A stretch of 64,000 nucleotides of DNA from contig NZ_JOAI01000007.1 of NCBI RefSeq assembly GCF_000717715.1, positions 62,001-126,000 of the forward strand. Reading direction: 5' to 3'. Positions within the stretch are counted from its first letter, which is position 1. Every line of letters starts with the position of its first letter. The stretch is from Streptomyces sp. NRRL B-24484. GTDB lineage: Bacteria > Actinomycetota > Actinomycetes > Streptomycetales > Streptomycetaceae. The position numbers were made by a program, and so were the translations under genes. A model generated the notes under the pieces. The model did no database searches. It was not told where the DNA came from and saw nothing but the letters and a program-made list of their open reading frames with translations. This document shows positions 32,538 to 40,416 of the stretch, in pieces.

Positions 32538-33826
32538 CTCGAGGAGACCGCCACGACCAGGTCCGCACGTACACCCCGGAGCACGGCCGGCAGGTCGTCC
32601 GGATCGAAGCCCGCGTCGATCTCACGCAGCGCGCCCTCCAGCCGCAGCCGCGAGTCCGGGCCGCTCGGAAGCGTCCCGTGCTCGGCGAGCAACGCGGCCG
32701 CGGAGCGCGCGAGCCGCTCGGCCCGGGCGCCGGCACTGCGCGACATCTCCTCGGCGGCGTGCACCAGGCTGTGGTTGGCGGACTTCTCGATCAAGTCGGC
32801 GAGGGTGTCCCGGGCGAGCGCCTGGGCGTCGGCGGTGGGGGCGACGAGCGGCAGCACCCACAGGTCGCGGGTGGTGGCGCGGTCCCGTCCGTCGAGGACG
32901 GCAGCGGCAGCCACCAGCCGCTGGGAGCGCACGGCCCGGCGATCGCTGACGGGGACTCCGGCGGTGCGCAGCCGGCGCAGGGCGGTGGCGACCGCCGGGG
33001 TGACGTCGGTGAGGTCGCAGGCCCGGGCCGCGGCGGCGAGGCGGTCGAGGGCACCGAGCAGGTCTGCGGGCCCCCCGGGTGCGCCGTGGGGCGGAGCACC
33101 GGCGCCCGCCGACAGCGGGACCGGGGCCGGGCGTCGCCCGGCCTCGAGGAGGTCCTCCAGCCGGGCGTCGGCGACCGGTTCGACGAACAGCCGGGCGAGG
33201 AACCGGTCGGCGAAGGCGGCGAGCTCGGGATCCTCGGGCAGGTGGTTGGCAGCGCCGACGCAGACCCGCAGCGGGCTGGCCAGGACCGTGCCGCCGCGGC
33301 GGAAGACCCGCTCGTTGAGCAGCCCGAGGAGGGTGTTCAGGACAGCGGTGGAACCGAGGAACACCTCGTCCAGGAAGGCGATGTCGGCCTCCGGCAGCAT
33401 GCCCCCGGTCTGGAACTCGACGCGGCCCTCGCGCAGCCGCTGCAGGTCGACCGGTCCGAACAGCTCGTTCGGCTCCGTGAACCGGCCGAGCAGGTACTCG
33501 AAGTAGCGCCCGCCGAGTTGTCCGGCGACCCGCCGCACGGCCTCGGACTTCGCCGTCCCCGGCGCACCCACGACCAACAGGTGCTCACCGGCGACCGCGC
33601 ACAGCGCCACGACCTCGGCGACGACCTCGCGATCGACCATGCCCCGGCCCGCGGCCGCGACGGCAGCCGCCACCGTCTCCGCATCCGACGCGCCCGCACC
33701 GCCGTGCGCAGGCACACCGTCCCGGCCGGGCACCGGGGCCGACGCGGCCGCCGGGATCGACGGGGACTCGGAGTGCAGCGGGACCGCAGGTTTCGGCTGC
33801 GCGGCGGCGGAGGGTATGTCGGTCAT
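32534..33826 (-). CDS. MoxR-family AAA+ ATPase
   Basis: About 430 residues. ATG 33826 is chosen; GTG 33832 is in frame and possible. Walker A is VVGAPGTAKSEA (near residue 88), Walker B is ADIAFLDEVFLG, and LNTLLGLLNERVFRRGG plus NHLPEDPELAAFADRFLARLFVEP give sensor 1 and the arginine-finger region of MoxR/RavA-like ATPases. The C-terminal about 120 residues are helical. MoxR proteins remodel or activate partner proteins with a vWA protein. First gene of a four-gene operon in which every junction overlaps by 4 nt. TAGACT 13 nt before the ATG may be a -10, implying an almost leaderless mRNA. Confidence 0.9.
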   Translation of the reverse strand: MTDIPSAAAQPKPAVPLHSESPSIPAAASAPVPGRDGVPAHGGAGASDAETVAAAVAAAGRGMVDREVVAEVVALCAVAGEHLLVVGAPGTAKSEAVRRVAGQLGGRYFEYLLGRFTEPNELFGPVDLQRLREGRVEFQTGGMLPEADIAFLDEVFLGSTAVLNTLLGLLNERVFRRGGTVLASPLRVCVGAANHLPEDPELAAFADRFLARLFVEPVADARLEDLLEAGRRPAPVPLSAGAGAPPHGAPGGPADLLGALDRLAAAARACDLTDVTPAVATALRRLRTAGVPVSDRRAVRSQRLVAAAAVLDGRDRATTRDLWVLPLVAPTADAQALARDTLADLIEKSANHSLVHAAEEMSRSAGARAERLARSAAALLAEHGTLPSGPDSRLRLEGALREIDAGFDPDDLPAVLRGVRADLVVAVSSR

Positions 33827-34076
33827 GATCACGGGAGTCTACGGTCCGCGACCGTCGACCCACCAAAGGGTTTCGCCCGGCGCAGCGACGGGCGCGCTCC
33901 CGCCGACCGGACGCCGAGACCCGGTGGCTGCGCCGCCTGCTCCCGATCGCCAGGACGGGCCCCGCCGCACCGGGACGATCAGGCCTGTGCCGAGGGGCGG
34001 CCGGACCGGGCAGTCACCGTTCCTGCCCTGGCGCTCGCCGGTGGGGATGACCACCCTCCGCGGTGGATGAGCGGTC

Positions 34077-34688
34077 TCACTCCGCGGAGAGCGCGCCGCT
34101 GCCGTCGCGCTGCCGCTGGCGGTGTTTGCGCATGGACACCTGGGAGCCGCAGCCGGTACTGCAGTACAGCCCGCCCCCGTTGCGGGTGCGGTCGAAGAAG
34201 CCGAAATGGCACGGGGGGTTCCGGCACGCCTTGATGCGCCCCCAGTCGCCGGTCTGCGCGAACGTCGTCACCGCAGCCAGCACGGTTCCGAACACGCGCG
34301 GCACCCCTGTCTGGGGCGAGGCCAGCTGCACGCCGCCGGCCGTGACCACCGTTGCCAGCGGGTAGAGCGAACCCACACGCCGCAGGTGCCGTTCGGCACG
34401 CAGCAGCGGCTCGCCCGGACTCTCCTCATCGCCCGAGTGCGCGAGCAGCACGGTCACCAGGGCGTCACGCAGCTCGCGCGCGACCGCGGCGTCGGCGTCG
34501 GTCACCACGGTTTCGCCGCCGAACTCCTCACGCTCCGCCAGCCATGACGCGAACGAGTCCCCGTCCCCGAACAGCTCCCGGCGACCCGATCCGTCCGCAC
34601 GCGTGTTCACGAACGCGAGAACGGTCTCCACCGTCGGCGTGACGGTGCGTGGGCTGGGTTTGGGGGATCCGGCTGCCGCAGTGACCAT
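34077..34688 (-). CDS. CGNR zinc-finger transcription factor (ABATE/CGNR family)
   Basis: 203 residues from ATG 34688. The N-terminal helical part (VETVLAFVNTRADGSGRRELF) resembles the ABATE sensory domain. The C-terminal zinc finger reads IKACRNPPCHFGFFDRTRN, then LYCSTGCGSQVSMRKHRQRQ, a CxxxxC...CxxxC finger in which the usual CGNR is CGSQ. GGGAGG touches the ATG directly, so either the spacing is poor or the transcript is leaderless. Divergent from an SDR gene; the 103-bp shared region contains a strong nested dyad, so it probably regulates the SDR. Confidence 0.85.
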   Translation of the reverse strand: MVTAAAGSPKPSPRTVTPTVETVLAFVNTRADGSGRRELFGDGDSFASWLAEREEFGGETVVTDADAAVARELRDALVTVLLAHSGDEESPGEPLLRAERHLRRVGSLYPLATVVTAGGVQLASPQTGVPRVFGTVLAAVTTFAQTGDWGRIKACRNPPCHFGFFDRTRNGGGLYCSTGCGSQVSMRKHRQRQRDGSGALSAE

Positions 34689-34755
34689 CCTCCCACGGTA
34701 CACCAATGCGAGCTGCGCTAATCCGACTAGTGGGCAACCTTCCGCGCGATCCATG

Positions 34756-34791
34756 TTGACTCGTTGCGAGCTAAGCGCTTACGGTCGCAAC
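34756..34791 (+). promoter_or_regulatory. Promoter with nested palindromes for the SDR gene
   Basis: TTGACT (34756-34761) is a good -35; TACGGT (34780-34785) lies 18 nt on as a -10, and its expected start point is at or next to ATG 34792, giving a leaderless mRNA. The same DNA carries GTTGCGA (34763-34769) with TCGCAAC (34785-34791) around the palindrome AAGCGCTT (34773-34780). A repressor here would block the promoter. Confidence 0.55.
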
Positions 34792-35643
34792 ATGAATGGA
34801 ACGCCCAAGCACCAGACCCGCCTCCGCACATGGCTGATCACCGGCGCGACGTCCGGCATCGGCCGCGAACTGACGCTCCAGGCACTGGAGAACGGCGAAA
34901 CCGTCTCGGCCCTCGCCCGCGACACCTCCTCCCTGGACGACCTGGCGCAGACGCACGGTGAGCGCCTGCATCTCATCCAGACGGACGTACGTGACGAGCG
35001 AGCCGTCAAGGACGCAGTGGACGGCACGCTCGCCCGGTTCGGCCGCATCGACGTCGTGGCCAACAACGCGGGATACGGACTGTTCGGAGCCGTCGAGGAG
35101 GCCTCCGACACACAGGTCCGCGCCGTGTTCGACACCAATGTCTTCGGAGTGCTCAACGTGCTCCGCGCAACGCTGCCGGTCCTCCGCGCCCAGCGCTCCG
35201 GGCACGTCCTCCAGGGCTCATCGGTCTACGGGCAGTCCGCCCACCCCGGCGTGGGCCTACTGGCCGCCACCAAGTACGCGATCGAGGGCCTGTCCGACGC
35301 GCTCGCGGCCGAGGTCGCGCCGCTCGGCATCAAGGTCACGATCATCCAGCCCGGGATGACCGCGACCCCCTTCCTCGCCAACCTCGATGTCGCAGCCGGC
35401 CTGGGCGACTACGACCAGACCGTCCGCGAGGTCCAGAAGGGCATCGGAGAGCTGCCGGCCTCCGCGTTCTCCGCCCCGGCGCGGATCGCCGCAGGCATCA
35501 GGACCGCGGTCGACAGCCCCAACCCCCCGCTGCGCCTGGCCCTCGGCACCTCCAGTGCGACGGGCATGCGCCCCGCTCTGGAGGCACGGATCGCAGACCT
35601 GGACGGCTGGCAGCGTGTGACCGACGCCGTCGACAGGGAATGA
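34792..35643 (+). CDS. SDR-family protein lacking the catalytic tyrosine
   Basis: 283 residues from ATG 34792. The Rossmann motif WLITGATSGIGRELTLQALE and the NAG motif IDVVANNAGYGLFG are intact; DTNVFGVLNVLRATLPVLR and GSSVYGQSAHPG contain the usual Asn and Ser regions. The YxxxK signature reads LAATK (in GVGLLAATKYAIEGL): the lysine is kept but tyrosine is leucine (codon CTG). The next PGMTATPF and C-terminal region look normal. It resembles classical oxidoreductases that act on small carbonyls. The missing tyrosine suggests lost or altered activity, perhaps an NAD(P)-binding sensor. It is divergent from the CGNR regulator. Confidence 0.88.
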   Translation: MNGTPKHQTRLRTWLITGATSGIGRELTLQALENGETVSALARDTSSLDDLAQTHGERLHLIQTDVRDERAVKDAVDGTLARFGRIDVVANNAGYGLFGAVEEASDTQVRAVFDTNVFGVLNVLRATLPVLRAQRSGHVLQGSSVYGQSAHPGVGLLAATKYAIEGLSDALAAEVAPLGIKVTIIQPGMTATPFLANLDVAAGLGDYDQTVREVQKGIGELPASAFSAPARIAAGIRTAVDSPNPPLRLALGTSSATGMRPALEARIADLDGWQRVTDAVDRE

Positions 35644-36442
35644 GCCGCGAATCCCTCGGGGGACGCGGTCATGGCGGAGCCGGCCCGGCCCTCCTCACCG
35701 CCCGGCCATGACCGGTGGGTCCGGGTCGAAGCCACGGCAGATCGCTTCGCCCCGGACCCCCGCCCGCCACTGCCCGGCGCCCCCGGCGGGCGCCGGCCAC
35801 GGCCCGTCCGCCTCATCCGCGGCCCGCGATCGTCCCGGCCGTTCCGGCGGGTCGGGCCGCCGTGCCCGAGGCGGCAACGAGGACAGGCTGACCGGATCCG
35901 GTGTGGCCCGGCCACCGACACCGGCCCGGTCGGAGGAGACCGCCGGCGTCCTCCCGTGTCCTCGGCAGGGGCCACGCGGGCCGCGAGGCTCGTGGGCGGC
36001 TCCCCGCGATCGTCCCGCGTGAACCGACGCGCGCGGAATCAAGGAAGCGCCGGGCCGTCTGCGCCCGGCTGCGGCACCGCGCTGCGCCGTGGCGGGTATC
36101 CGGCGCGGGCCCGCTCGGTGTCCCGTGACCGGTCGGCGCAGGCCTTCGCGTGGGCCCGTCGGCTGCGCGCGCCGGGGCGGTGTGCCGGGCCTGTCGGGAG
36201 AATCGACGCGGGAGCTTTCAGACCCTGCCCTCCTGGACCCGGAGGCCGCTGATCCTGCCCGCCTCGGCGGGCGTCGATTCGCGGCCGAGGCCGACCCGGT
36301 ATGCCGTGACGACCCGCGTGACGGATCGTTCGTCCGCCTGGTCGATCCGGCCACGCCTCCCTACGGCCCGGACAAACCGCACTTGAAGGCCCGAGGCTGG
36401 TTGGTCGGAGGACGGAAATCAACGGCCGCTCGGCGGCGTGCG
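35644..36442. other. 799-bp stretch without a supported gene
   Basis: Open frames exist on both strands but all read as low-complexity Arg/Pro/Gly sequence, with no domains, ribosome sites or codon periodicity that I can trust. The motif CCGCGATCGTCCCG occurs twice (near 35824 and 36005). The region may be decayed DNA left by past insertions. I see no RNA gene. Confidence 0.4.
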
Positions 36443-36934
36443 TCAGGTCCGGAGGTCCAGAACCATGGTGTCCGAATTGCCGCTACGCCCGACCCTGGTG
36501 AAGCCGAGGGCGGTGTAGAGGTGCACCGCGGGGTTGCCGTCCTCGACGCTCAGGCTGAGCCGGGCGACCGGGACCGGTCCCTCGGCGGCGGTCCGGATCA
36601 GCGCCTCCATCAGAGCCCGGCCGTGCCCACGGCCGCGGTGTTCGGGCAACAGGCCCAGGGTCAGCTCGGGAACGTCCGCGGCGACGAAGCCGTATCCGGG
36701 TTCACTCCCGGGAAGGTGCCGCGCCCACGCCGCACCGATCGGTTCGCCGGCGTCGGTCTCCGCGACGACCCCGAAGTCGTCCCTGCGGGGCCAGCCGACG
36801 AGGTAGCCCGCGGCGTGCGGCTCAGCGGCGAGCTGCTCGGCGGTGAACCGTTGCCCGCCGTTCCAGTTGTACGCCTCGAGCAGGATGCGCCGGAGGAAGT
36901 CGGCGTCGTCGGCGACGGCGGGGCGGACAGGCAT
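36443..36934 (-). CDS. GNAT-family N-acetyltransferase
   Basis: 163 residues from ATG 36934, with GAAGGA upstream; longer in-frame readings lack support. It starts MPVRPAVADDADFLRRILLEAYNW, followed by FGVVAETDAGEPIGAAWARH. Motif A of the acetyl-CoA-binding site is visible as LTLGLLPEHRGRGHGRALMEALIRTA (R-x-x-G-x-G/A type). NPAVHLYTALGFTRVGRSGNSDTMVLDL closes the fold. The substrate is unknown. It is flanked by gene-poor regions, so it is probably monocistronic. Confidence 0.9.
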   Translation of the reverse strand: MPVRPAVADDADFLRRILLEAYNWNGGQRFTAEQLAAEPHAAGYLVGWPRRDDFGVVAETDAGEPIGAAWARHLPGSEPGYGFVAADVPELTLGLLPEHRGRGHGRALMEALIRTAAEGPVPVARLSLSVEDGNPAVHLYTALGFTRVGRSGNSDTMVLDLRT

Positions 36935-37532
36935 CAACGTCCTTCGGATCGGGAGCGGTTCGGGCCGGCCGACGATAGGTCGCCATCCGCAGATCGGCAA
37001 GGCGTTTGTCACGGGACGTCTGCAGCACCGGTCGGTCCCTGCAGAGCTACGGGAACCTTCGGGGGCCGACGCCTCGACCAGCGGCCGCCCGCCAGGGCCG
37101 GCGTTCAGGGTGACGTTGCGTTCCTCGTCGGGGTTGTCGGACGGGTCCGCGGGCTGGGCTGCGCCGTAGGGTGCCGGGGACACCGTGGGTGGGGACCGCG
37201 GCGGTGGGCGGGGGTGCGCCGCCGGAGGGGTTTCCGGTGCCGGCGGCGGTCCGGGACTGCGTTCGGCCGGAGGAGGGGAGCGCGGTGTTGCCGCGGCCGT
37301 CGATCCTGGCTCTGGAGATCAGCGCAACTGCGGCCGCCACGGTGTCTGCCACGAGGACGGCCGCCGCCGCGGTGACCGTGCCGTGGTGCGGACGGGATTC
37401 TTGCAAGCCGCCTTCCGTGCGCCGGATGCGGGTCTGGGAACGGCGGTGCGGGCTGGGCATCAACGGGGCAATCGGCGCCGACATCCGCACGCTCCAGGGG
37501 CCCGCCATCCTCACCCGACGTGGGTGGCTCGA
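36935..37532. other. 598-bp stretch without a clearly supported gene
   Basis: A minus-strand open frame at 37047-37514 (155 residues) contains a hydrophobic segment (TVTAAAAVLVADTVAAAVALI), but its remaining sequence is Pro/Arg/Gly-rich and it lacks a ribosome site. Other frames look like shadows. I see no RNA gene or clear promoter. Confidence 0.35.
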
Positions 37533-38117
37533 TCACCGGCGCCCGTCGGGGTGGTCCGGCGCCAGCGCGACTGGCTGTGAGGATCGGACCGGATACTGCA
37601 GCGGGAGATGCGACACTGCTTGGAGGTTCTCGCGGGCGGCATCGGTGAAGGCGTTCACTGCGTCCCGCAGCCCCCGGCATGCGTGCTTGACGTCGATCCC
37701 CGGAGTCCCGAACGGGATGTCCTCGTCGCCAAGATCTGCCCTCCCCAGAGTCAGCAGCCGATTGAGGACGACCGCCCGGACGTTGATCTGCTCGACCAAG
37801 GGGACCAGGGCTTCGGGAACGTCGAGGCGAGCCAGAGCGAGCGCCTCGAAGGTCGCGAGGGCGCGTGCCGACGGCGGGGCCGGGTACGAGGCCACCGGCG
37901 CCAGGTGTTCCTGCCATGCCTCGCGCCGGAACGCCGTCGCCTCGGCGATGAGCCTTGCGTACGCGGCCCGGCGTGCAGAATGGCGCGTCTGATCGAGCGC
38001 GGCCCAGTAGGACGTCTGGGCCTGGGCAAGGGCGGCCTTGGTCTGCCAGCGGGCGGCCAGCAGAGCGGCGGGGATACCGGCGAGTGCGGCAATCGAGGCC
38101 ATTCCGGAGAGGTCCAT
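37533..38117 (-). CDS. Membrane-anchored helical protein, unknown function
   Basis: 194 residues from ATG 38117. An N-terminal hydrophobic helix (MASIAALAGIPAALLAARW) is followed by long charged helices (QTKAALAQAQTSYWAALDQTRHSARRAAYARLIAEATAFRREAW), suggestive of a coiled coil, and a second helical region (LVEQINVRAVVLNRLLTLG). Proteins of this layout, one helix plus a cytoplasmic helical domain, are common and mostly uncharacterised in actinomycetes. No family is named. The reading has natural amino-acid variety, unlike the flanking stretches, which supports coding. Confidence 0.6.
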   Translation of the reverse strand: MDLSGMASIAALAGIPAALLAARWQTKAALAQAQTSYWAALDQTRHSARRAAYARLIAEATAFRREAWQEHLAPVASYPAPPSARALATFEALALARLDVPEALVPLVEQINVRAVVLNRLLTLGRADLGDEDIPFGTPGIDVKHACRGLRDAVNAFTDAARENLQAVSHLPLQYPVRSSQPVALAPDHPDGRR

Positions 38118-38193
38118 GCGGCGGAGCGTAGGTGACCTGCGCCACGACCGACAGGGCGCACAGGTGGGTTCGGGAGCCCGTGGTGCAGCGCAC

Positions 38194-38477
38194 TCAGGCG
38201 GATCTTGGCAGGAGACCCGCCGCGTGAGCGGCCGAGTGCCTCACCTCCCGCGCCACCTCCGCCGGCCGGTCGATCAGTTCCGCCCGGAGCCGAGCTGCTT
38301 TGACCACCTGCGCGGAGCCTCTTTTGGGGACGGGCGGTGGAACGAGCCGGGCCCCGGCCGCGTGCTGGTGCACGCGCACGGATGTCGAGTCGACCGCAAC
38401 GTCCCAGTCGATCTCGCCGGCAGCAGCGGCTCCAGCCGCTCCCACTGGGCGTCCGTCAGATCAGTCCTCCTTCCCAC
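38194..38477 (-). pseudogene. IS5-type transposase remnant with internal deletion
   Basis: Starting at 38477 the minus strand reads MGRRTDLTDAQWERLEPLLPA, the standard N-terminus of IS5-group transposases in actinomycetes. Within 25 residues, in another frame, follows DWDVAVDSTSVRVHQHAAGA, which in intact enzymes lies about 100 residues further on and carries the first catalytic Asp. The sequence then decays to PKRGSAQVVKAARLRAEL and a stop at 38194. Most of the N-terminal half and the C-terminal catalytic region are gone. No terminal inverted repeats were identified. It is a scar of an old insertion immediately upstream of the AlaX promoter. Confidence 0.75.
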
Positions 38478-38491
38478 GGTCGAGCGCGAGC

Positions 38492-38507
38492 GTTCGTTTT
38501 ACTGAAC
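38492..38507. promoter_or_regulatory. Operator copy 1, GTTC-N8-GAAC
   Basis: GTTCGTTTTACTGAAC matches the second copy at 38530-38545 with a shared pattern GTTCGKTWTASTGAAC. The two sites are 38 bp apart centre to centre, about 3.6 helical turns, and lie just upstream of the AlaX/XRE-cupin operon. Confidence 0.6.
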
Positions 38508-38529
38508 GCCATGTTCGTCATCTCCACTC

Positions 38530-38545
38530 GTTCGGTATAGTGAAC
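38530..38545 (+). promoter_or_regulatory. Operator copy 2 over the -10 box
   Basis: GTTCGGTATAGTGAAC includes TATAGT (38536-38541), a good -10, with TTCGTC (38514-38519) as a possible -35 at 16 nt. The start codon at 38548 lies 7 nt after the -10, so the message would be leaderless. A repressor bound here would cover the -10. The cupin-type regulator encoded downstream is the obvious candidate. Confidence 0.65.
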
Positions 38546-38547
38546 AT

Positions 38548-39270
38548 ATGGTTCATTCAAGCGCGACGCTTCAGGGAGCCGTCCAGGTCGCCACCTACCT
38601 GGACGACACGTATCTGGATCAGGCCGACACACGGGTGATCGCCGTAGGTGAGCGGGACGGTGCGCCGTGGGCCGCCGTCGAGCACTGCCTGTTCCACCCG
38701 CAGGGAGGCGGCCAGCCCGCCGACCCGGGCTGGCTGGACGACGGGGAGGTCGTACCGGTCCGGGACCGGGAGTCGGGGCTGGTCGTGCTGCTGGCGCCCG
38801 AGGGCGGCCGGCTGCCGCTCCTCGCCGTGGGCCAGGAGGTGCGGGCGCGGATCGATGTGCAGGCCCGGATGACGCACGCCGCGCTGCACACGGCCGGGCA
38901 CCTGGTCGAGGCGGCCGGACGCGTTCAGGGGTGGGAGATGCTCAGCAGCAACCACTTCCCCGGTCAGGCCCGCATCGAGTTCCAGGCGCCGCAGACCGAT
39001 GCCCGGCTGGCCGACCCGGAGGGGCGGGAGGAAGCCACCGCCGCTCTGCGGGACGCGGTGGCCGCCGCGATCGCCGACGATCTGCCCGTCCTCGCGCGGT
39101 ACGAGGGCGAGGGGCGCCGCGTGGTCCACCTGGGCACCCTGCACTGCGCGCCGTGCGGGGGCACCCATGTGCGCAGCCTCGGCGACCTGGCCGAGGTGGC
39201 CCTGCCGACGCTGAAGGTGAAGAAGGGCCGTATCCGCGTGTCCTACTCCGCCACCCACCGGAGCCACTGA
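38548..39270 (+). CDS. Alanyl-tRNA editing protein AlaX-type (AlaX family)
   Basis: 240 residues from ATG 38548. It corresponds to the free-standing editing domain of alanyl-tRNA synthetase, which hydrolyses Ser- or Gly-mischarged tRNA-Ala. The metal-binding motif HxxxH is HTAGH in MTHAALHTAGHLVEAAGR, and CxxxH is CGGTH in LGTLHCAPCGGTHVRSLGDL. The N-terminal VEHCLFHPQGGGQPADPGWL is the family's beta-barrel segment. It is followed, with a 1-nt overlap (TGATG), by the XRE-cupin gene, so the two are coupled. Its leaderless promoter carries the paired operators. Confidence 0.9.
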   Translation: MVHSSATLQGAVQVATYLDDTYLDQADTRVIAVGERDGAPWAAVEHCLFHPQGGGQPADPGWLDDGEVVPVRDRESGLVVLLAPEGGRLPLLAVGQEVRARIDVQARMTHAALHTAGHLVEAAGRVQGWEMLSSNHFPGQARIEFQAPQTDARLADPEGREEATAALRDAVAAAIADDLPVLARYEGEGRRVVHLGTLHCAPCGGTHVRSLGDLAEVALPTLKVKKGRIRVSYSATHRSH

Positions 39271-39848
39271 TGGCCGCGCAGTCCGGCTCCGGCCGGCAGC
39301 CGGTGAGCAGTACCGCGGCCGCGGTCGGCGCGAAGATCCGTCTGCGCCGCCAGCAACGCGGCATGAGCGCCGCGGAGATGGCCCGGCGCGCCGGGCTGAG
39401 CAAGGCCACGCTGTCGCAACTGGAGGCGGGCAAGGGCAATCCGACGATCGACACCCTGGACGCGATCGCAATCGCGCTGCGCATTCCGATCGCGGACCTG
39501 CTGGCGCGCGACGCCGACACCGGGCCCGTCTACCGGCCGGGCACGCCCGCGGAACCGGGCGAGGTCGCCCGGGAACTACTGCGCCGCATCAGCAGCGGCA
39601 ACAGCCTGGAGATCTGGCGGCTGCGCATCCCGCCCGAGACGGAGCTGACCGGCGTCCCCCACGCCACCGGCACGATCGAGCACCTGCTCATCGCCACCGG
39701 GCACGTGACCGCCGGGCCGGTCGATGCCCCGCAGGACCTGGGCCCCGGCGACATGCTCGCCTTCGCCGGCGACGCCCCGCACTTCTACCGCACCGGCGCC
39801 GAGGCGGTGGACATCACCGTCGTCTTCGCCTCTCCCATCAGCACCTGA
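39270..39848 (+). CDS. XRE-family regulator with C-terminal cupin domain
   Basis: 192 residues from ATG 39270. The Cro/C1-type helix-turn-helix is IRLRRQQRGMSAAEMARRAGLSKATLSQLEAGKGNPTIDTLDAIA (about 25-70). A linker leads to the cupin barrel (about 100-190): TGTIEHLLIATGHVTAGPVDAP, then LGPGDMLAFAGDAPHFYRTG. Such XRE-cupin proteins are typically ligand-responsive repressors, often of amino-acid or polyamine metabolism. The gene overlaps AlaX by 1 nt; the GTTC-N8-GAAC sites upstream are probable autoregulatory operators. What small molecule it senses, perhaps an amino acid linked to mischarging, is not known. Confidence 0.9.
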   Translation: MAAQSGSGRQPVSSTAAAVGAKIRLRRQQRGMSAAEMARRAGLSKATLSQLEAGKGNPTIDTLDAIAIALRIPIADLLARDADTGPVYRPGTPAEPGEVARELLRRISSGNSLEIWRLRIPPETELTGVPHATGTIEHLLIATGHVTAGPVDAPQDLGPGDMLAFAGDAPHFYRTGAEAVDITVVFASPIST

Positions 39849-39988
39849 GCAGCCTCGGCCGGGTGAGTGCGGAAGTGGAGCTTCCCGCACAGCCCGGGTG
39901 CCAGGCCGCTGGGGGCTGGTCCCTACCGCTTCCGGCGTCACCTGGAGCGGATAGCCTCCGGCGGAATGGACGACCGACGGGAGTGGGC

Positions 39989-40383
39989 GTGGAGATCGAG
40001 GACACGCCGGACCGGCTGGGTGCGGTGATCGGGCCGCCGCCAGAGGGCGGTGTGGTGCCGGTTCCGTGGGAGCTCGGGCCGGAGGTGATGGGTTTCCAAC
40101 TGCCTGCGGACTACCGGGCGTTCGCCGACCGGTACGGGTCGGTCAGCATCAGGGGGAGCTGCACGTCTTCACGCCGTCGGCAGCACCCACCACCACGATC
40201 GGCCGGCCCCTCGGCTTCGAGGGGTTCCTGTACGACACGACGGAGCCCTACGGGTACTGCGGCATGCTGGCCCAGGCATACGCGGAGGGCGACTCGGACC
40301 GGGTGGGACTGTTCCTCGGGAACGGCTGCCGCGCCGGTGAGTCGCTGACATACTCGGCCCATGCCTGCAGAGGTGGAGCCTGA
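39989..40383 (+). pseudogene. SUKH-family gene broken by a one-base deletion in a G-tract
   Basis: From GTG 39989 (GGGAG 5 nt upstream) the frame reads DTPDRLGAVIGPPPEGG then VPVPWELGPEVMGFQLPADYRAFADRYGSVSIRG, a good SUKH start. At a run of five G (40151-40155) the frame is lost; shifting by one base restores ELHVFTPSAAPTTTIGRPLGFEGFLYD and GMLAQAYAEGDSDRVGLFLG to a stop at 40383. The protein is also shorter than the 222-residue paralogue at 19.4-20.0 kb (VPWELAPVEMGVRLPSDYRAF). The G-run frameshift could be a dead gene, phase variation or a sequencing error. Confidence 0.7.
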
Positions 40384-40416
40384 GCGGACATCGGAGCAGC
40401 AGTCGGCCTGGGGGTC

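Noticed and set aside
35644..36442. Several open frames on both strands of a gene-poor region
   Set aside because: Low-complexity translations without domains or start signals.
37047..37514. 155-residue minus-strand frame with a hydrophobic segment
   Set aside because: No ribosome site, and the remaining two thirds are Pro/Arg/Gly-rich; not stronger than other shadows.
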